Of a DNA stretch of 41,785 bases, positions 16,882 through 26,452 are shown one piece after another. This DNA comes from Armatimonadota bacterium. GTDB lineage: Bacteria > Armatimonadota > UBA10988. Each line of letters opens with the position of its first letter. Position 1 is the stretch's first letter. A model generated the notes under the pieces. That model searched no databases and was not told where the DNA came from. It saw only the letters and a program-made list of their open reading frames with translations. The stretch is from the NCBI GenBank assembly GCA_016235455.1, contig JACRKZ010000063.1, positions 1 through 41,785 of the forward strand, read 5' to 3'. A program made the position numbers and the translations under genes.

Positions 16882-16951
16882 CCCCCTCTGTGATCTCTGT
16901 GTCCTCTCGTGGTGGAATCAGACCACGGAGAGCGCAGAGACCACAGAGGGG
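16882..16951. repeat. Imperfect inverted repeat of CTCTGTG type between convergent genes
   Basis: Arms at 16883-16913 and 16922-16951 are reverse complements apart from about four mismatches and one indel, around an eight-base loop. The purine/pyrimidine 'CCCCTCTGTG...' motif resembles an interspersed repeat seen in many environmental genomes (recollection, not checked). It lies between the methyltransferase and GH16 stops and may work as a two-way terminator. Confidence 0.6.
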
Positions 16952-16958
16952 CCTCCTG

Positions 16959-18627
16959 TCACTTGGCCCAGGCCCGCACGTAGTCGACGACCATCACGGA
17001 CGGATCCGGCGTCTTCGCGATGGACCAGCCGCCGCCCAGCGCCAGGTTGACCAGCAGATACATGGGCTGCTTGGCCTCCTCGGGGGTCTTGTACTTCCAG
17101 ATCTCGCAGCGGTCGTAGTAGAACGTGATGAAGTCCGGCTGGACCATCACGCCATAGGTGTGGAAGCCCGAGTCCATGCCCTCGACGATGGCCGGCTGGC
17201 CTTCGCCGGTGTGTGTGCCATTGGCCAGCCAGCGGTGCACGGTGGTGTGCAGCGCGTTGGGATGCTCGCCGTACTGCTCGACCACGTCGATCTCCGAGCC
17301 GTCCACCTTCTTGTCGGTGATCGTCGCCGACGGCAGCAGCCAGAACGCCGGCCAGGTGCCGGGGCCCTTGGGCAGCTTGGCGCGCATCTCGAAGTAGCCG
17401 TACTTCTGGCTGAAGCCCTGGCCCTTGACGTCCACCGAGGCCAGCAGGCCCGACTGCCACTTGCCGTTGACCTTCCGCGCGGTGATCTCCAGGTTGCCGT
17501 CGACCACCCGGAACGGCCCGTTGGGGCCGGGATCGGCGAAGCCGGCATCGCCGAAGTCACCCCAGTACGGTGTGTGGGTCATCCACCGCGTGCCGGGCCC
17601 CTGGCGCGAAGCGCTGAGGTCCTTGTCGGTGAAGTCCTCGTCGAAGGTCACCTTGTAGCCGGTCAGGTCGAGGCTGGGCTTGGCCAGCGGCGGGATGGGC
17701 GCATCGGCGGCGATGGGCAGCGTGCCCGCCGTGAAGGCCATCTCGCCCGCGTCCTTGACGCCTTCGCCGGTCTTGATGGCGATGCGCTTGCCGCTCTTGC
17801 GGTCCCACAGGCCGACGTTGATCTTCCAGTTGCCCAAGGCGCAGTCGGTGGGCGCGACGAACACGTTGGTGTACTCGACGTGGCCGGTCCACTGCGAGGT
17901 GGGCACGGGCGGCAGGTGGTCATGCTGCATCCTGGTCTTGCCATCGGGGCCGGCCCATGGGCTCGGCGTCCCAGCGGTAGGTGATCTTCAGCCCATAGGC
18001 CGGCCGCGCGGCGGTCTGGCTGAGCTTGACCGACAACAGCGTCGGCACGCCCGGCGGGACGATCTCGGCGCGGATGTCATCGAACCACAGCGAGCCCTGC
18101 TTGGCCGCGCCGACATCGGTGTTGCCGATGTTGATGCCCAGCCCCTTGGGCGGCGCATGCCACTTGCCGTCGTTGGCACCACCCCAGTGCTCACCGCCGA
18201 CCAACTTGCTCACGTCGAGCACGAGTTCCTGCCACTCGCTGGTGGCCTGGAGCTTGACGTCCTTGGTCTGATGGCACTGCCCCGTGGCGTCATTGAGCCG
18301 CACGCCGACCTGATGCACGTCCTTGGCCCTGACCCACAGGCGGATGGCCTTGACATCGCGCGCCACCAGGTCGTCCAGCGTCAGCCACCAGCCGACATAG
18401 GCGCCACCGCCGGTGAAGTCGGCGTCCAGGCGGTAGGACGAGTCGCCGGCGTGCTTGACCGCCGTGTCGCGCTCCAGCCCGCCCTTGGCGCCAGGGAACT
18501 CCTGGCCGCCGATGTACTTCCACTGCGGCGACGGCGCCTGATCACAGGCGTCGAGCACTACCTCGTTGTCCGCGGCCCCTACGGCCGTCAGCGCCAGCAC
18601 TGCTGGCAACAGTCTGAGCCACCTCAT
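16959..18627 (-). CDS. Secreted GH16 endoglucanase-like enzyme with N-terminal binding domain, one-base frameshift
   Basis: The ATG at 18627 has a perfect AGGAGG site and a signal peptide (MRWLRLLPAVLALTAVGAA). Residues ~20-200 form a beta-sandwich of carbohydrate-binding type ending in 'GSLWFDDIRAEIVP', followed by a linker domain. The frame then breaks near 17946-17949, where the minus strand has CCCC: removing one C turns 'MGRPRWQDQ' into 'MGRPDGKTRMQHDH' and joins directly to 'VEYTNVFVAP'. The C-terminal domain is GH16, with catalytic GSEIDVVEQYGE (two Glu around Asp), 'GYFEMRAKLP', 'GTWPAFWLLP' and 'FHTYGVMVQPDFITFY'. GH16 enzymes cleave beta-1,3- or beta-1,4-glucans and galactans. The span is one base over a multiple of three. 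It is the last gene of the long minus-strand cluster. Confidence 0.82.
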
Positions 18628-18674
18628 CGCTTCCTCCTGGTGACTGTGACTTATACGCAAAAGTGAGGGTTCCT

Positions 18675-20465
18675 TCACTGGTCGATGCGGATTCTGATCA
18701 CCCGCTGGTTCCCCGTATCAGCGACCACGGCGCGGCCCCCGGCCACCGCCACCTGCATCGGCCGGTCCAGGTGCCCGCCGTCGTCGCCGGGCTTGTCGGG
18801 CTCGCCCAGTTGGCCCAGCGGCGCGCGCGTCTCCGCGTCGTAGGCCAGCACGCGGTGCCGCTCGGTGTCGGCCACCAGCAGCGTCGCGCCGTCACTGGCC
18901 AGCCGCACCGCGGCGCCGAAGCCGTCGGCCAGCGTCCAGGCGAGGGTCAGGCCGTCGCCCTGGGGCGCCAGGCAGAGCACGCGGCCGCCATCGGCCAGCA
19001 GCAGCTTGCCGTCGGGCAGCGCGGCCAGGTCGGTGGGCGTGGTGAGCGTCACGCCGTCGAGCGCTGCCGGTTGCCAGGTAGCGGCGTCGATGGCCAGGTT
19101 GGCGAGCGATACCTTGGCCCGCAGCAGGCGCCGGCCCGGCCCATCCACGGCCCAGGCCGTGCCAGTCGGCTGGCCGGCCGAGGCACTGACCGCGAAGCCG
19201 GTGATGCTCCGGCTCAGGGCCAGCGGCTCGCCGCGGCGCGCCTCATTGCGGTCGCCCGGCCGGCGGCTGAAGGTGATCGGGTAGGGCGCCTTGTTCTGGC
19301 CGTCGTCGAGCCGGTAGACCGCGCCGCAGGCCAGCATCTGCTCGCCGGCGAAGTAGCCGCCCGTGGTGGCGATGTGCAGTTCGGCCTTGCGGGGCGGCAC
19401 GTCGCAATCGTCATCCCAGCGCCACCAGAGCGTGCTGCGAAAGGTGCCCACGGCCACCCAGCCGTCGGCGCTCAGGTTGAGGCTGGCGATATGGGGCAGC
19501 GCGCCCAGCCGCCGCACCAGCCGCAACGAGCGCTCGGCGGTGTCCCACCAGGCGTAGTAGACCGCGTCGGCCATGTTGGTGCCGATGACCAAGCCCTGGG
19601 TCGGCCCGCCACCAACCATGCCTACCTGCGTGGGGAAGGTCAGCTCATGGTGCCATTCGACCACGCGGCCGGGATCGACCTGGGCCGCCAGGTCGCAGCG
19701 CGCCAGGAAGCCGTAGTGTCCGGCATCCCACAGGGCGCCACCAGCCAACGACAGCCGGCCCTCGAAGGCGGTCGGCTGCGCTGGGGTCTTGGTGGTCGGC
19801 ACCGGCCAGTCGCCCGCGGCGCGCGTGCCATCCAGCCGCCGGCAGTCGACTGCCCAGGCGTCGGGGAACTGCGCGCCCAGATAGACCAGGCGGCGCGCCG
19901 CGTCGAAGACCAGCCCCGACGGCAGCCGGCCCGGCAGGCTGAACAGGGCGGTCAGCGCGCCGCTGGCGGCGTCGGCGGCGTAGACGCCCATCTGGCCCGG
20001 CGCGGTCTCCCAGGCCAGCAGCAGTCGGCCGTCGCACGGCTCGGCGCCCAGGCATGGCGGCCACCAGTCGTCTGGTTGCCGCGGCAGCGGTGGGCCGAAG
20101 GGCCTGGCCACGGCGCCCGAGCGACGCTCCAGGCGGTAGAGCCAGTTGCGTCCGCCGCTCTGACCAATGAAGTACAGCGCATCGCCCAATAGCGCCAGCT
20201 TGCGGCACGAGGCTCGTGCGCCAGCCGGCTCCAGGCCAAACGACTCGACCAGCGCGCCGCTCAGGCCCAGGCGGTTGATGCGGTCGCCGCCGCTGACCCA
20301 CACGCAGCCGTCGCGATCCACCACGGCGCCGGTTTCGCATTTGGCATCGCCCACGCGCACCAGGCCTGGGCCGGCGCCGCCGCTGTTGCCCAACGCGCCC
20401 ACGGCACGCAGTGACGCGGCCGGCGCGTGGCAGGCGGTCAGCAGCAGCAGAGCCAACCATCGCAT
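18675..20465 (-). CDS. Secreted NHL-repeat beta-propeller protein
   Basis: 596 residues from the ATG at 20465, four bases after the stop of the upstream gene, so the two are translationally linked. The signal peptide is MRWLALLLLTACHAPAASLR; the Cys could act as a lipobox residue (LTAC). The body contains NHL/SMP-30-like blades such as 'AALPDGKLLLADGGRVLCL', 'LLVADTERHRVLAYDAET' and the closing 'AVVADTGNQRVIRI', where ADTxNxRV is the NHL signature. No catalytic residues were recognised. It probably serves as a binding or scaffold protein next to the GH16 enzyme and the large DOMON/NHL protein. Confidence 0.82.
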   Translation of the reverse strand: MRWLALLLLTACHAPAASLRAVGALGNSGGAGPGLVRVGDAKCETGAVVDRDGCVWVSGGDRINRLGLSGALVESFGLEPAGARASCRKLALLGDALYFIGQSGGRNWLYRLERRSGAVARPFGPPLPRQPDDWWPPCLGAEPCDGRLLLAWETAPGQMGVYAADAASGALTALFSLPGRLPSGLVFDAARRLVYLGAQFPDAWAVDCRRLDGTRAAGDWPVPTTKTPAQPTAFEGRLSLAGGALWDAGHYGFLARCDLAAQVDPGRVVEWHHELTFPTQVGMVGGGPTQGLVIGTNMADAVYYAWWDTAERSLRLVRRLGALPHIASLNLSADGWVAVGTFRSTLWWRWDDDCDVPPRKAELHIATTGGYFAGEQMLACGAVYRLDDGQNKAPYPITFSRRPGDRNEARRGEPLALSRSITGFAVSASAGQPTGTAWAVDGPGRRLLRAKVSLANLAIDAATWQPAALDGVTLTTPTDLAALPDGKLLLADGGRVLCLAPQGDGLTLAWTLADGFGAAVRLASDGATLLVADTERHRVLAYDAETRAPLGQLGEPDKPGDDGGHLDRPMQVAVAGGRAVVADTGNQRVIRIRIDQ

Positions 20466-20469
20466 GGCG

Positions 20470-23400
20470 CTACTCCACGTTGACCGCGCCCCACTTGGCC
20501 GGCTGCAGCCGCGCCTCGCTGGGCAGGTCGTTGACGATGGCGGTGTCCTGGTTGAACCAGTAGGAACGCAACGCGTTGCGGCTGCCGCCGGCATCGGAGA
20601 AGATGACGCCGACGTCGCCCCGCAGCTTCTGCCCGGCGGCCAGCGTCAGGCCCAGCTCGGCCAGCGGCACCGTGGCCTCCAGCCGATAGCCGGCGGCCTC
20701 GCGGGTCAGCGTGACTTTGGCGCCGGCCAGCCGGGCCACACGCGCGAACGACTCCGAGCCGGTGGGCGAGCTGAACTCGCGCCTGGCCTCGGCCAGGCCC
20801 GGCGGCGTCTTGGGCTGATAGACCACCGCTACCGGTGTGCCGTCGAGCACGCTGAACAGCAGCCGCAGCGGCGCTGAGCCGTCGCCCTGGGCCAGCATCA
20901 TGTCGGCCGCGTCGCCGGTCTTGAAGAGCAGAGCGTCGTCGCGCCCGGCATTGGCCAGGGGGGAGTCGTCGCGCACGTCGAAACGCACATGCAGGCTGGT
21001 CGCATCGTAGGCCAGCGCCACCTTGTAGCTCCGCCGGCCGTCGACCTCCACGCTGACCTGCCGGGTCTCGTCCCACGTCGCGCCGCGCCGGGCGATGGCC
21101 AGCGGCGCGCGCGCGGCGGTCGCCTGGCGGGCACGCGCGGCAGCCACCGCCAGTTCGTGGTCAGCGGCGGTCAGCGTCAGCGGCTGCTGAGCGCGGGCGA
21201 TGGTGTCCAGCCCGGTGATCTCCCAGCAGCGCGCATCGGTGTCGCCGGCCATCAGGTAGACCTTGCCGTCGTTTCTGTTGCGGAAGAACCAGCCGCTGAA
21301 GTTCTCGGGCCAGACGGTGCCAGCATCGGCCTTCGGGCCGTAGCGGTTGTCGTGGCAGAGCGCGCCGATCCACAGCCCGTCGTGCGCGAGCAGGTTGAAC
21401 TGGCCGGGGTAGCCATTCACGGCCACCACCTCCAACCCCGAGGCCAGCGTGGCGCGGCCGATGAACTTCATCGCCCCGATGACCATGCCCGGCCGATAGA
21501 GCGGTGCCTCCAGGGCGAAGTCGGTCCATACGCGGCGATAGGCCCATCGGCGCGTCCCGTCCACGCCGTACAGCGAGACGGCCATCCATTCGGCGCCGGC
21601 CGCCGTCTGCTCGTTGCCGCCGCGGCGTTCGAGCACATAGACGCCGTCGCTCGCGGGCATGGCGTGCACGCAGTTGCCCAGCGTGGCCAGCAGCGGCTTC
21701 TGTGCCGCCGGCGCGGGATAGACTGGCGCGCCATTGGCCAGCCATGATTCGGGCGCCAGGCGCCACGCGCCCGAGGCCGCCCCAGGGAACCACAGGGTCA
21801 GGTCGTCCTCCACCCAGGGTCCCCAGTAGCCGTGATAGACCTGCGGCGCCTTGGCGGCGAGCATCTCGTCGGCCTGCACCTGGCCATCGCCGTTGGTGTC
21901 GGCCCAGCGGAACAGGCTGCCGAAGCGCTCGCGCTCATAGAGCGGCCTCTGCTCGGGGCTGAACCACTCGGGCTGGAAGCCGTACAGCGGCGCATCCTTC
22001 AGATAGCCCACCGCCGCCACCGGCTGCGCGGTCAGGTCGGCTCGGAGCAGGTACACGATGGCGATGCCATGGCCGGGCCAGACCAGATAGTCGCGGCCAC
22101 CGGCGTGGGCGAAGCGCAGCGACCGGCCCATGAACCCGCCGAACGGCTGGATCTGGCCCGCGCCGGCGCGCACCAGCGTGGCCAGGCAGCGGCTGGCGCC
22201 GGTGGCGTAGTCCAGGTCGTAGAGCACGTTGTGCGTCGTCACCCAACCGGGGCGCGCCGGGTCGGCGGCGGATTCCACGGCATAGGCGCCAGGTCCGTGG
22301 AGGTCGGCCAGCAGCTTGCCGTCGCTCGACCAGACGCTGACCCGCTTGGGGGTGAAGTCCTGCTCGGTGACCCACAGCTTGCCGTCGCTGTCGGCGCACA
22401 GGCCCGCGGGCTGATAGAGGCCCAGCGGCTCGTAGCGACCCAGGCCGGGCCGGCCGCCGGGCTTACCGATGACGGCCAGCGGCGCGCCCTTGGCGTCGAA
22501 CACACGCACCGTCTGCGCCCGGCCGCGCTCGCTGACCAGGATGCGCCCGGCGGCGTCGATGGCCACCGAATGCGGCTCGGCCAGCCCGTCAGCCAGCTTG
22601 GCCGTCTGGCCGGTCTCGGGGTCGAGACGCAGCAGCGAGCCGCCACTGGTGGCGATCAGCGCGCCGGATGCGTCGAGCGCCAGACCGTGGGGTTGGGCCA
22701 ACGCGAACTCGCGCCCGCGTTGGCCGGTCTTCCAGTCCAGGCAGACGATCTTGTCCTCGCGGGCCAGCGCGCAGTACAGCCGGTCGCCGCGCACGGCGAT
22801 GGCGGTCAGGTTGGTCGCCTCGGACTTACCGGGCTCGTAGTCACTGACCACCAGGCAGCGCTTGCCAAACGGGAAGTTGAGCGGCTTGCCGCTGGCGCCT
22901 TCCCACAGCACCACGCCGCAGGTGTTCCGGCCGCCTTCGCCCTGTCCCCAGCGGCGGCCGTCCTGGGCCACGAACAGCCGCTCGCCGTCGCTGGCCATGG
23001 CCTGGCACAACATGCCGATCTCGAGCACCGTCTGCTGGCCCCACAGCTTCCTGGGGCGGCCGGCGTTGAGCTTCGTCTCGACCGCGACGATGGCGGTGCC
23101 GGCCTCGGACAGCTCCCAACCCAGGTAGACGCGCTTGGCATCGGCGCAGGCGGCGATGGGCGCGCCATGGTCGCCGCCCCAGGCGCCGCGGCCGTCGTCG
23201 GTGCGCCACGGCGGATCGCCGGCGTTGTGCAGCGAGCCAACCCAGCGCTGGCCCAGCCCGCGGTGCGACAGCAGCTTCAGCGCGTAGGAGCCCGCAGGCA
23301 AGGGCCGGCCGTCATCGTCCAGGCCGTCCCAGGCCACGGTCAGCGGCGACTGACCGCCCGGCTGCGCCGGCAGCGTGCGCACCAGCGCGCCATCGGCGCC

Positions 23401-24252
23401 GAACACGCCCAGGCTGACGGACGCGGCGCGCGGGTCCGGCAGCGTCAAGCTCAGCCGGAGCGGTTCGGCCACCTCGCCGGCACTGCGTGGCCGTTCCGTC
23501 GGCTTCAGGTGGCCGGTCGGCGACAGGAGGCACTGGCCCCACACGCTCGCCGTCTGGAAGGCGAAGCCCGCGCCACGCACGACCTCGTAGTAGGTGGTGA
23601 CCTGCTTCCAGCCGGCCGCATCGCCCCACAGCGGCTGCAAGGTGAAGGCCAAGCGGCTGCCGGCCTTCGGCGGGGCCGCCGCCTTCAGCACCGACCAGGG
23701 GATGCGTGCCTCGATGGTGTAGCCGGCGCCGTCGTCGTCGGTGCGGAAGACCGTCCCCGTGGCGGCGCCGGTCAAGGCCGTCGCGCCGTGGTGGTCCATG
23801 CCCCAGTCGAGCTTGAGCACCGGCAGGCGCCGATCGGTGTAGTACCACAGGTCGAGGTGCACAAACTCGTCGCCGTTGCCATCGACGGCGGGGAACGGCG
23901 CGGCGGGGTTGGTGCCGAGCCGCATCTGCAGGCAGTCGCCGTCCCAGCCGCGGTTGATCTCCACCGCCGGGTCGTGCCGGTTGCGCAGGGGTGTCTCGTC
24001 CACCAGATGCGCGCCCAGGTAGAGCGCGCCAGCGTCATACATGAGCGCGAATCGGCCCGAGAAGCGCGGTCGCAGCGCATCGTCATAGGCCGAGTCGATG
24101 GCGCCCGACAGATCCCAGTCCTTGAGGCTGCCGTCGACGGTGATGCGGCCGGGCACGGGCACGGCCACGATCTGGTCGTGACGCTGCTTCTGGGCCAGGC
24201 AGGCCGAGCAGCAGGTCAGCAGCACAAGCAGGGGCAGCAGGGCACGTCGCAT
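20470..24252 (-). CDS. Large exported protein: DOMON-like domain, FlgD-like strand, NHL propeller, EF-hand loop, second DOMON-like domain
   Basis: 1260 residues from the ATG at 24252 (GGAGG upstream) with signal peptide MRRALLPLLVLLTCCSACLA. Domains in order: a CBM9/DOMON-like sandwich (begins 'ITVDGSLKDWDLSGAID', ~25-215); a FlgD-Ig-like segment 'VAWDGLDDDGRPLPAGSYAL'; NHL-type blades ('GLALDASGALIATSGG', 'SVAIDAAGRILVSERGR'); a calcium-type EF-hand loop 'DTNGDGQVQADEM'; more propeller sequence; and a second DOMON-like sandwich at the C-terminus ('ALAYDATSLHVRFDVRDDSP'). Similar multi-domain proteins are common in polysaccharide-degrading Planctomycetota and Armatimonadota, with no defined activity. 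It is expected outside the cytoplasm, binding sugars. It sits between the PL22-like and NHL genes in the cluster. Confidence 0.82.
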   Translation of the reverse strand: MRRALLPLLVLLTCCSACLAQKQRHDQIVAVPVPGRITVDGSLKDWDLSGAIDSAYDDALRPRFSGRFALMYDAGALYLGAHLVDETPLRNRHDPAVEINRGWDGDCLQMRLGTNPAAPFPAVDGNGDEFVHLDLWYYTDRRLPVLKLDWGMDHHGATALTGAATGTVFRTDDDGAGYTIEARIPWSVLKAAAPPKAGSRLAFTLQPLWGDAAGWKQVTTYYEVVRGAGFAFQTASVWGQCLLSPTGHLKPTERPRSAGEVAEPLRLSLTLPDPRAASVSLGVFGADGALVRTLPAQPGGQSPLTVAWDGLDDDGRPLPAGSYALKLLSHRGLGQRWVGSLHNAGDPPWRTDDGRGAWGGDHGAPIAACADAKRVYLGWELSEAGTAIVAVETKLNAGRPRKLWGQQTVLEIGMLCQAMASDGERLFVAQDGRRWGQGEGGRNTCGVVLWEGASGKPLNFPFGKRCLVVSDYEPGKSEATNLTAIAVRGDRLYCALAREDKIVCLDWKTGQRGREFALAQPHGLALDASGALIATSGGSLLRLDPETGQTAKLADGLAEPHSVAIDAAGRILVSERGRAQTVRVFDAKGAPLAVIGKPGGRPGLGRYEPLGLYQPAGLCADSDGKLWVTEQDFTPKRVSVWSSDGKLLADLHGPGAYAVESAADPARPGWVTTHNVLYDLDYATGASRCLATLVRAGAGQIQPFGGFMGRSLRFAHAGGRDYLVWPGHGIAIVYLLRADLTAQPVAAVGYLKDAPLYGFQPEWFSPEQRPLYERERFGSLFRWADTNGDGQVQADEMLAAKAPQVYHGYWGPWVEDDLTLWFPGAASGAWRLAPESWLANGAPVYPAPAAQKPLLATLGNCVHAMPASDGVYVLERRGGNEQTAAGAEWMAVSLYGVDGTRRWAYRRVWTDFALEAPLYRPGMVIGAMKFIGRATLASGLEVVAVNGYPGQFNLLAHDGLWIGALCHDNRYGPKADAGTVWPENFSGWFFRNRNDGKVYLMAGDTDARCWEITGLDTIARAQQPLTLTAADHELAVAAARARQATAARAPLAIARRGATWDETRQVSVEVDGRRSYKVALAYDATSLHVRFDVRDDSPLANAGRDDALLFKTGDAADMMLAQGDGSAPLRLLFSVLDGTPVAVVYQPKTPPGLAEARREFSSPTGSESFARVARLAGAKVTLTREAAGYRLEATVPLAELGLTLAAGQKLRGDVGVIFSDAGGSRNALRSYWFNQDTAIVNDLPSEARLQPAKWGAVNVE

Positions 24253-24307
24253 GGTGGGCCTCCAGCAACGCGCTGGGTCTTCGCCGGTGCGACGGCGCAT
24301 CCTTCGG

Positions 24308-25489
24308 TCAGGTCAGGGCCGGCACCGTGACGCGATATACCGCGCGCCGCCCCGTGGTGTCCGAGGTGAAGCAGATCGATTCGCCGGCGTGGGTGAAGAT
24401 GGGATGCGGATGGGCGTCCTGCGAGCCCCAACTCGACCCGTGGCGGCACAGCGGGTGCCAGTCGATGCGACCGGTAGTCCAGTCGACGTGCAGCGCGCTG
24501 ATCCAGGCGCCAGCCCAGCCGGCCGTGTCGTCGTCGACATAGCAGCCGTCGGTGCACAGCCAGCCGGGCCGGCCGACGCCGAAGTGGCCGTAGCGGGTCC
24601 AGGTCTCCGGCAATGCGATCTCCGTCAGGCCGCTGCCGTCGGGGAGCACGCGGCCTACGTAGTTGCGCCCGTCGGCAAACCCACCGTGGTAGATGATGGC
24701 CGAGCCATCGCGTTCCCACATCTCGTGGCAGGTCCAGTCGTCTCGGCGGCGGCCTTCGCCCTCGGTGCGCAGGCGCAGGTGCCGTTGGCCGTCCCACAGC
24801 CACATGCGCCGGATGCCGCAGTCGGCTGACCATTCGTGGTTGTACAAGATGAGGTCGGCATCGGCGGGCGAGAACTGCACGTGCGTGACCCAGGCGTGCG
24901 GCACTCGCTCACACAGTCGTTCCGCGCCGGTCGCCGTGTCGTAGACGCGCAGGTAGGAGCTGAGCCCTTCGGCCAGCACGCGGGCGTCGATGTCGTAGTC
25001 GGGCCGGCCGCTCAGGCGCGTGTTGCCGTCCAGCGCGCGGGCGTCGGTGGTGGGCACGCAGAGGCGCTGTCCATCGGCCGAGACATGCGTGAAGGCGGTC
25101 ATCTGGCCGGCCGGCAACTCGGCCAGCGTGCGCGTGCGGCCGCTGGTGTCGGCCACGCGGACCTCGCGCCCTTGGAGGTAGTAGACCAGCCCGCGGGGCG
25201 CGTCGACGCTGACGCTGGCCAGGCCCAGCCCGCGGTACGGCTGGCCGTCGAAGTAGACGTAGGACTTGAGGAAGCCGTCGGCGTTGTTCGTCAGGGGCTG
25301 CTGCTCACCGCTGACCACATCGCGCAGCCAGACATTGGGCTGACCGCCGCGGTCGCTGATCAGCACCAGGCGCCGGTCATCGGCCAGCAGACTGGTCGAC
25401 GTGAAGTAGACCAACTGCTCATTGGCGCCACCGGCGGTGAGGCGCTTGGGCTCGACCGGCGTGGGCAGGACGGTGACGTTGGTCTTCAT
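24308..25489 (-). CDS. Oligogalacturonate lyase-like (PL22) seven-bladed propeller
   Basis: 393 residues, ATG at 25489, nine bases after the stop of the CHRD gene. There is no signal peptide, so it is probably cytoplasmic. The chain is a TolB/PL22 propeller: 'LVLISDRGGQPNVWLRD', 'THVSADGQRLCVPTT', 'VQFSPADADLILYNHEW', 'CHEMWERDGSAIIYHGG', 'RYGHFGVG' and 'QDAHPHPIFTHAGESICFTS'. His and Gln residues in the CHE-W, Y-HF and QDAHPHP blocks correspond to the manganese-binding site of oligogalacturonate lyase, which cleaves unsaturated digalacturonate at the end of pectin breakdown. The true substrate may be a different uronate oligomer. It is the only likely cytoplasmic carbohydrate enzyme of the cluster. 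Confidence 0.75.
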   Translation of the reverse strand: MKTNVTVLPTPVEPKRLTAGGANEQLVYFTSTSLLADDRRLVLISDRGGQPNVWLRDVVSGEQQPLTNNADGFLKSYVYFDGQPYRGLGLASVSVDAPRGLVYYLQGREVRVADTSGRTRTLAELPAGQMTAFTHVSADGQRLCVPTTDARALDGNTRLSGRPDYDIDARVLAEGLSSYLRVYDTATGAERLCERVPHAWVTHVQFSPADADLILYNHEWSADCGIRRMWLWDGQRHLRLRTEGEGRRRDDWTCHEMWERDGSAIIYHGGFADGRNYVGRVLPDGSGLTEIALPETWTRYGHFGVGRPGWLCTDGCYVDDDTAGWAGAWISALHVDWTTGRIDWHPLCRHGSSWGSQDAHPHPIFTHAGESICFTSDTTGRRAVYRVTVPALT

Positions 25490-25498
25490 GGCTGCAGT

Positions 25499-26365
25499 CT
25501 ACATGATCTGGCCCTGGATGGCGCCCGCCGCCGGGTCGGTGGTGTGCACGTCGAGGTAGGCGCGGCCGCAGATCAGCGCGCTGAAGGCATCGTCCAGGTC
25601 GTCGATGCCCAGGCTCGTCTGGCTGGCGAACTCGGCTGGGCCGATGGTCTGGTCGAGCGGGCTGGGCAGCGGGCCGGCACCGGTCCGCCAGATGCGCAGG
25701 ATGACCGGGCCCGCCACGCCGACGGTGCCGGCGTGGATGTCGACGGCGGTGACCGCGGACGTGGTCAGCCCGGTGGTCGTGAGTTGCACGCGCAGTCGGG
25801 TCTGCTGGGCGTTGAGGGTGAGCGTGGCCTGACCGGAGGGTCCCGTCTGGCGCCCGGCCGGCACGCCGAGAGCCACGCTGAACACCTGAGCCCCGAGTTG
25901 CGCGCGCACATGACCGTCGGGATGGGTGTCGGTGTTGACCGACAGGTAGCAACGGCCCGCGTCCATGGCGGCAAAGGCTTCGGCCAGGGTGGTCACGTCG
26001 CCGCCGGCGGTGAAGTTGCTCGCGCTGGCCGTGTACTGCCACGGGTTGATGCCCGGCCCGCTGGGCGGCGGGTACAGCGCAAACAGCAGCGGGCCGGGCG
26101 CGCCGCGCCCGCCGAGCCGGATCTGCACCGCCGAGGCCGTGGTGCCCAGTCCGGTGAGGGTCGGGGTCACCAGGCGTTGTGTGGCGCCGAGGCTGGCCAC
26201 GGTCACGCGGCCCTTGGCGGCGCTGATGGCCGGTGTCGGCGCCACCTGGCCCGCGCGCAGAATGCCCGCCAGTTGCCCCGCGGTGTCGGTGACCGAGCCA
26301 CAGGCGGTCAGCCAGGCGGCGGCCAGCAGCACGGTGAGCGGTACGGCGCAGCGGCAAACACGCAT
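25499..26365 (-). CDS. Lipoprotein with two CHRD domains
   Basis: 288 residues from the ATG at 26365 (AGGGG upstream). The N-terminus is a lipoprotein signal with LTAC followed by Gly-Ser. Two CHRD (chordin-like) repeats follow. The first ends 'AGRCYLSVNTDTHPDGHVRA' and the second 'GRAYLDVHTTDPAAGAIQGQ', which match the family end motif (Y-x-N/D-V-H-T-x-x-x-P-x-G-x-I-x-G-Q). Strand 'VTAVDIHAGTVGVAGPVIL' in the second repeat is the HIH-like core. CHRD proteins are extracellular or surface proteins of unknown role. The stop lies nine bases before the PL22-like start, indicating one transcript. Confidence 0.85.
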   Translation of the reverse strand: MRVCRCAVPLTVLLAAAWLTACGSVTDTAGQLAGILRAGQVAPTPAISAAKGRVTVASLGATQRLVTPTLTGLGTTASAVQIRLGGRGAPGPLLFALYPPPSGPGINPWQYTASASNFTAGGDVTTLAEAFAAMDAGRCYLSVNTDTHPDGHVRAQLGAQVFSVALGVPAGRQTGPSGQATLTLNAQQTRLRVQLTTTGLTTSAVTAVDIHAGTVGVAGPVILRIWRTGAGPLPSPLDQTIGPAEFASQTSLGIDDLDDAFSALICGRAYLDVHTTDPAAGAIQGQIM

Positions 26366-26452
26366 GTCGATTCCCCTATACCTGTACGCCGCTGACTTGG
26401 TTCGCGACGAGGCTGGCCGGTCCTCCTCGAGAACGCTATGCCTGCTGTGCGC

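Noticed and set aside
18663..20192. 509-codon plus-strand open frame
   Set aside because: Antisense to the NHL-repeat gene, low-complexity composition, no start signal.
21832..24330. 832-codon open frame on the plus strand
   Set aside because: It is the antisense shadow of the DOMON/NHL gene; its composition is Ala/Arg/Gly/Gln-rich without any fold signature, and GC-rich coding DNA commonly leaves such frames open.
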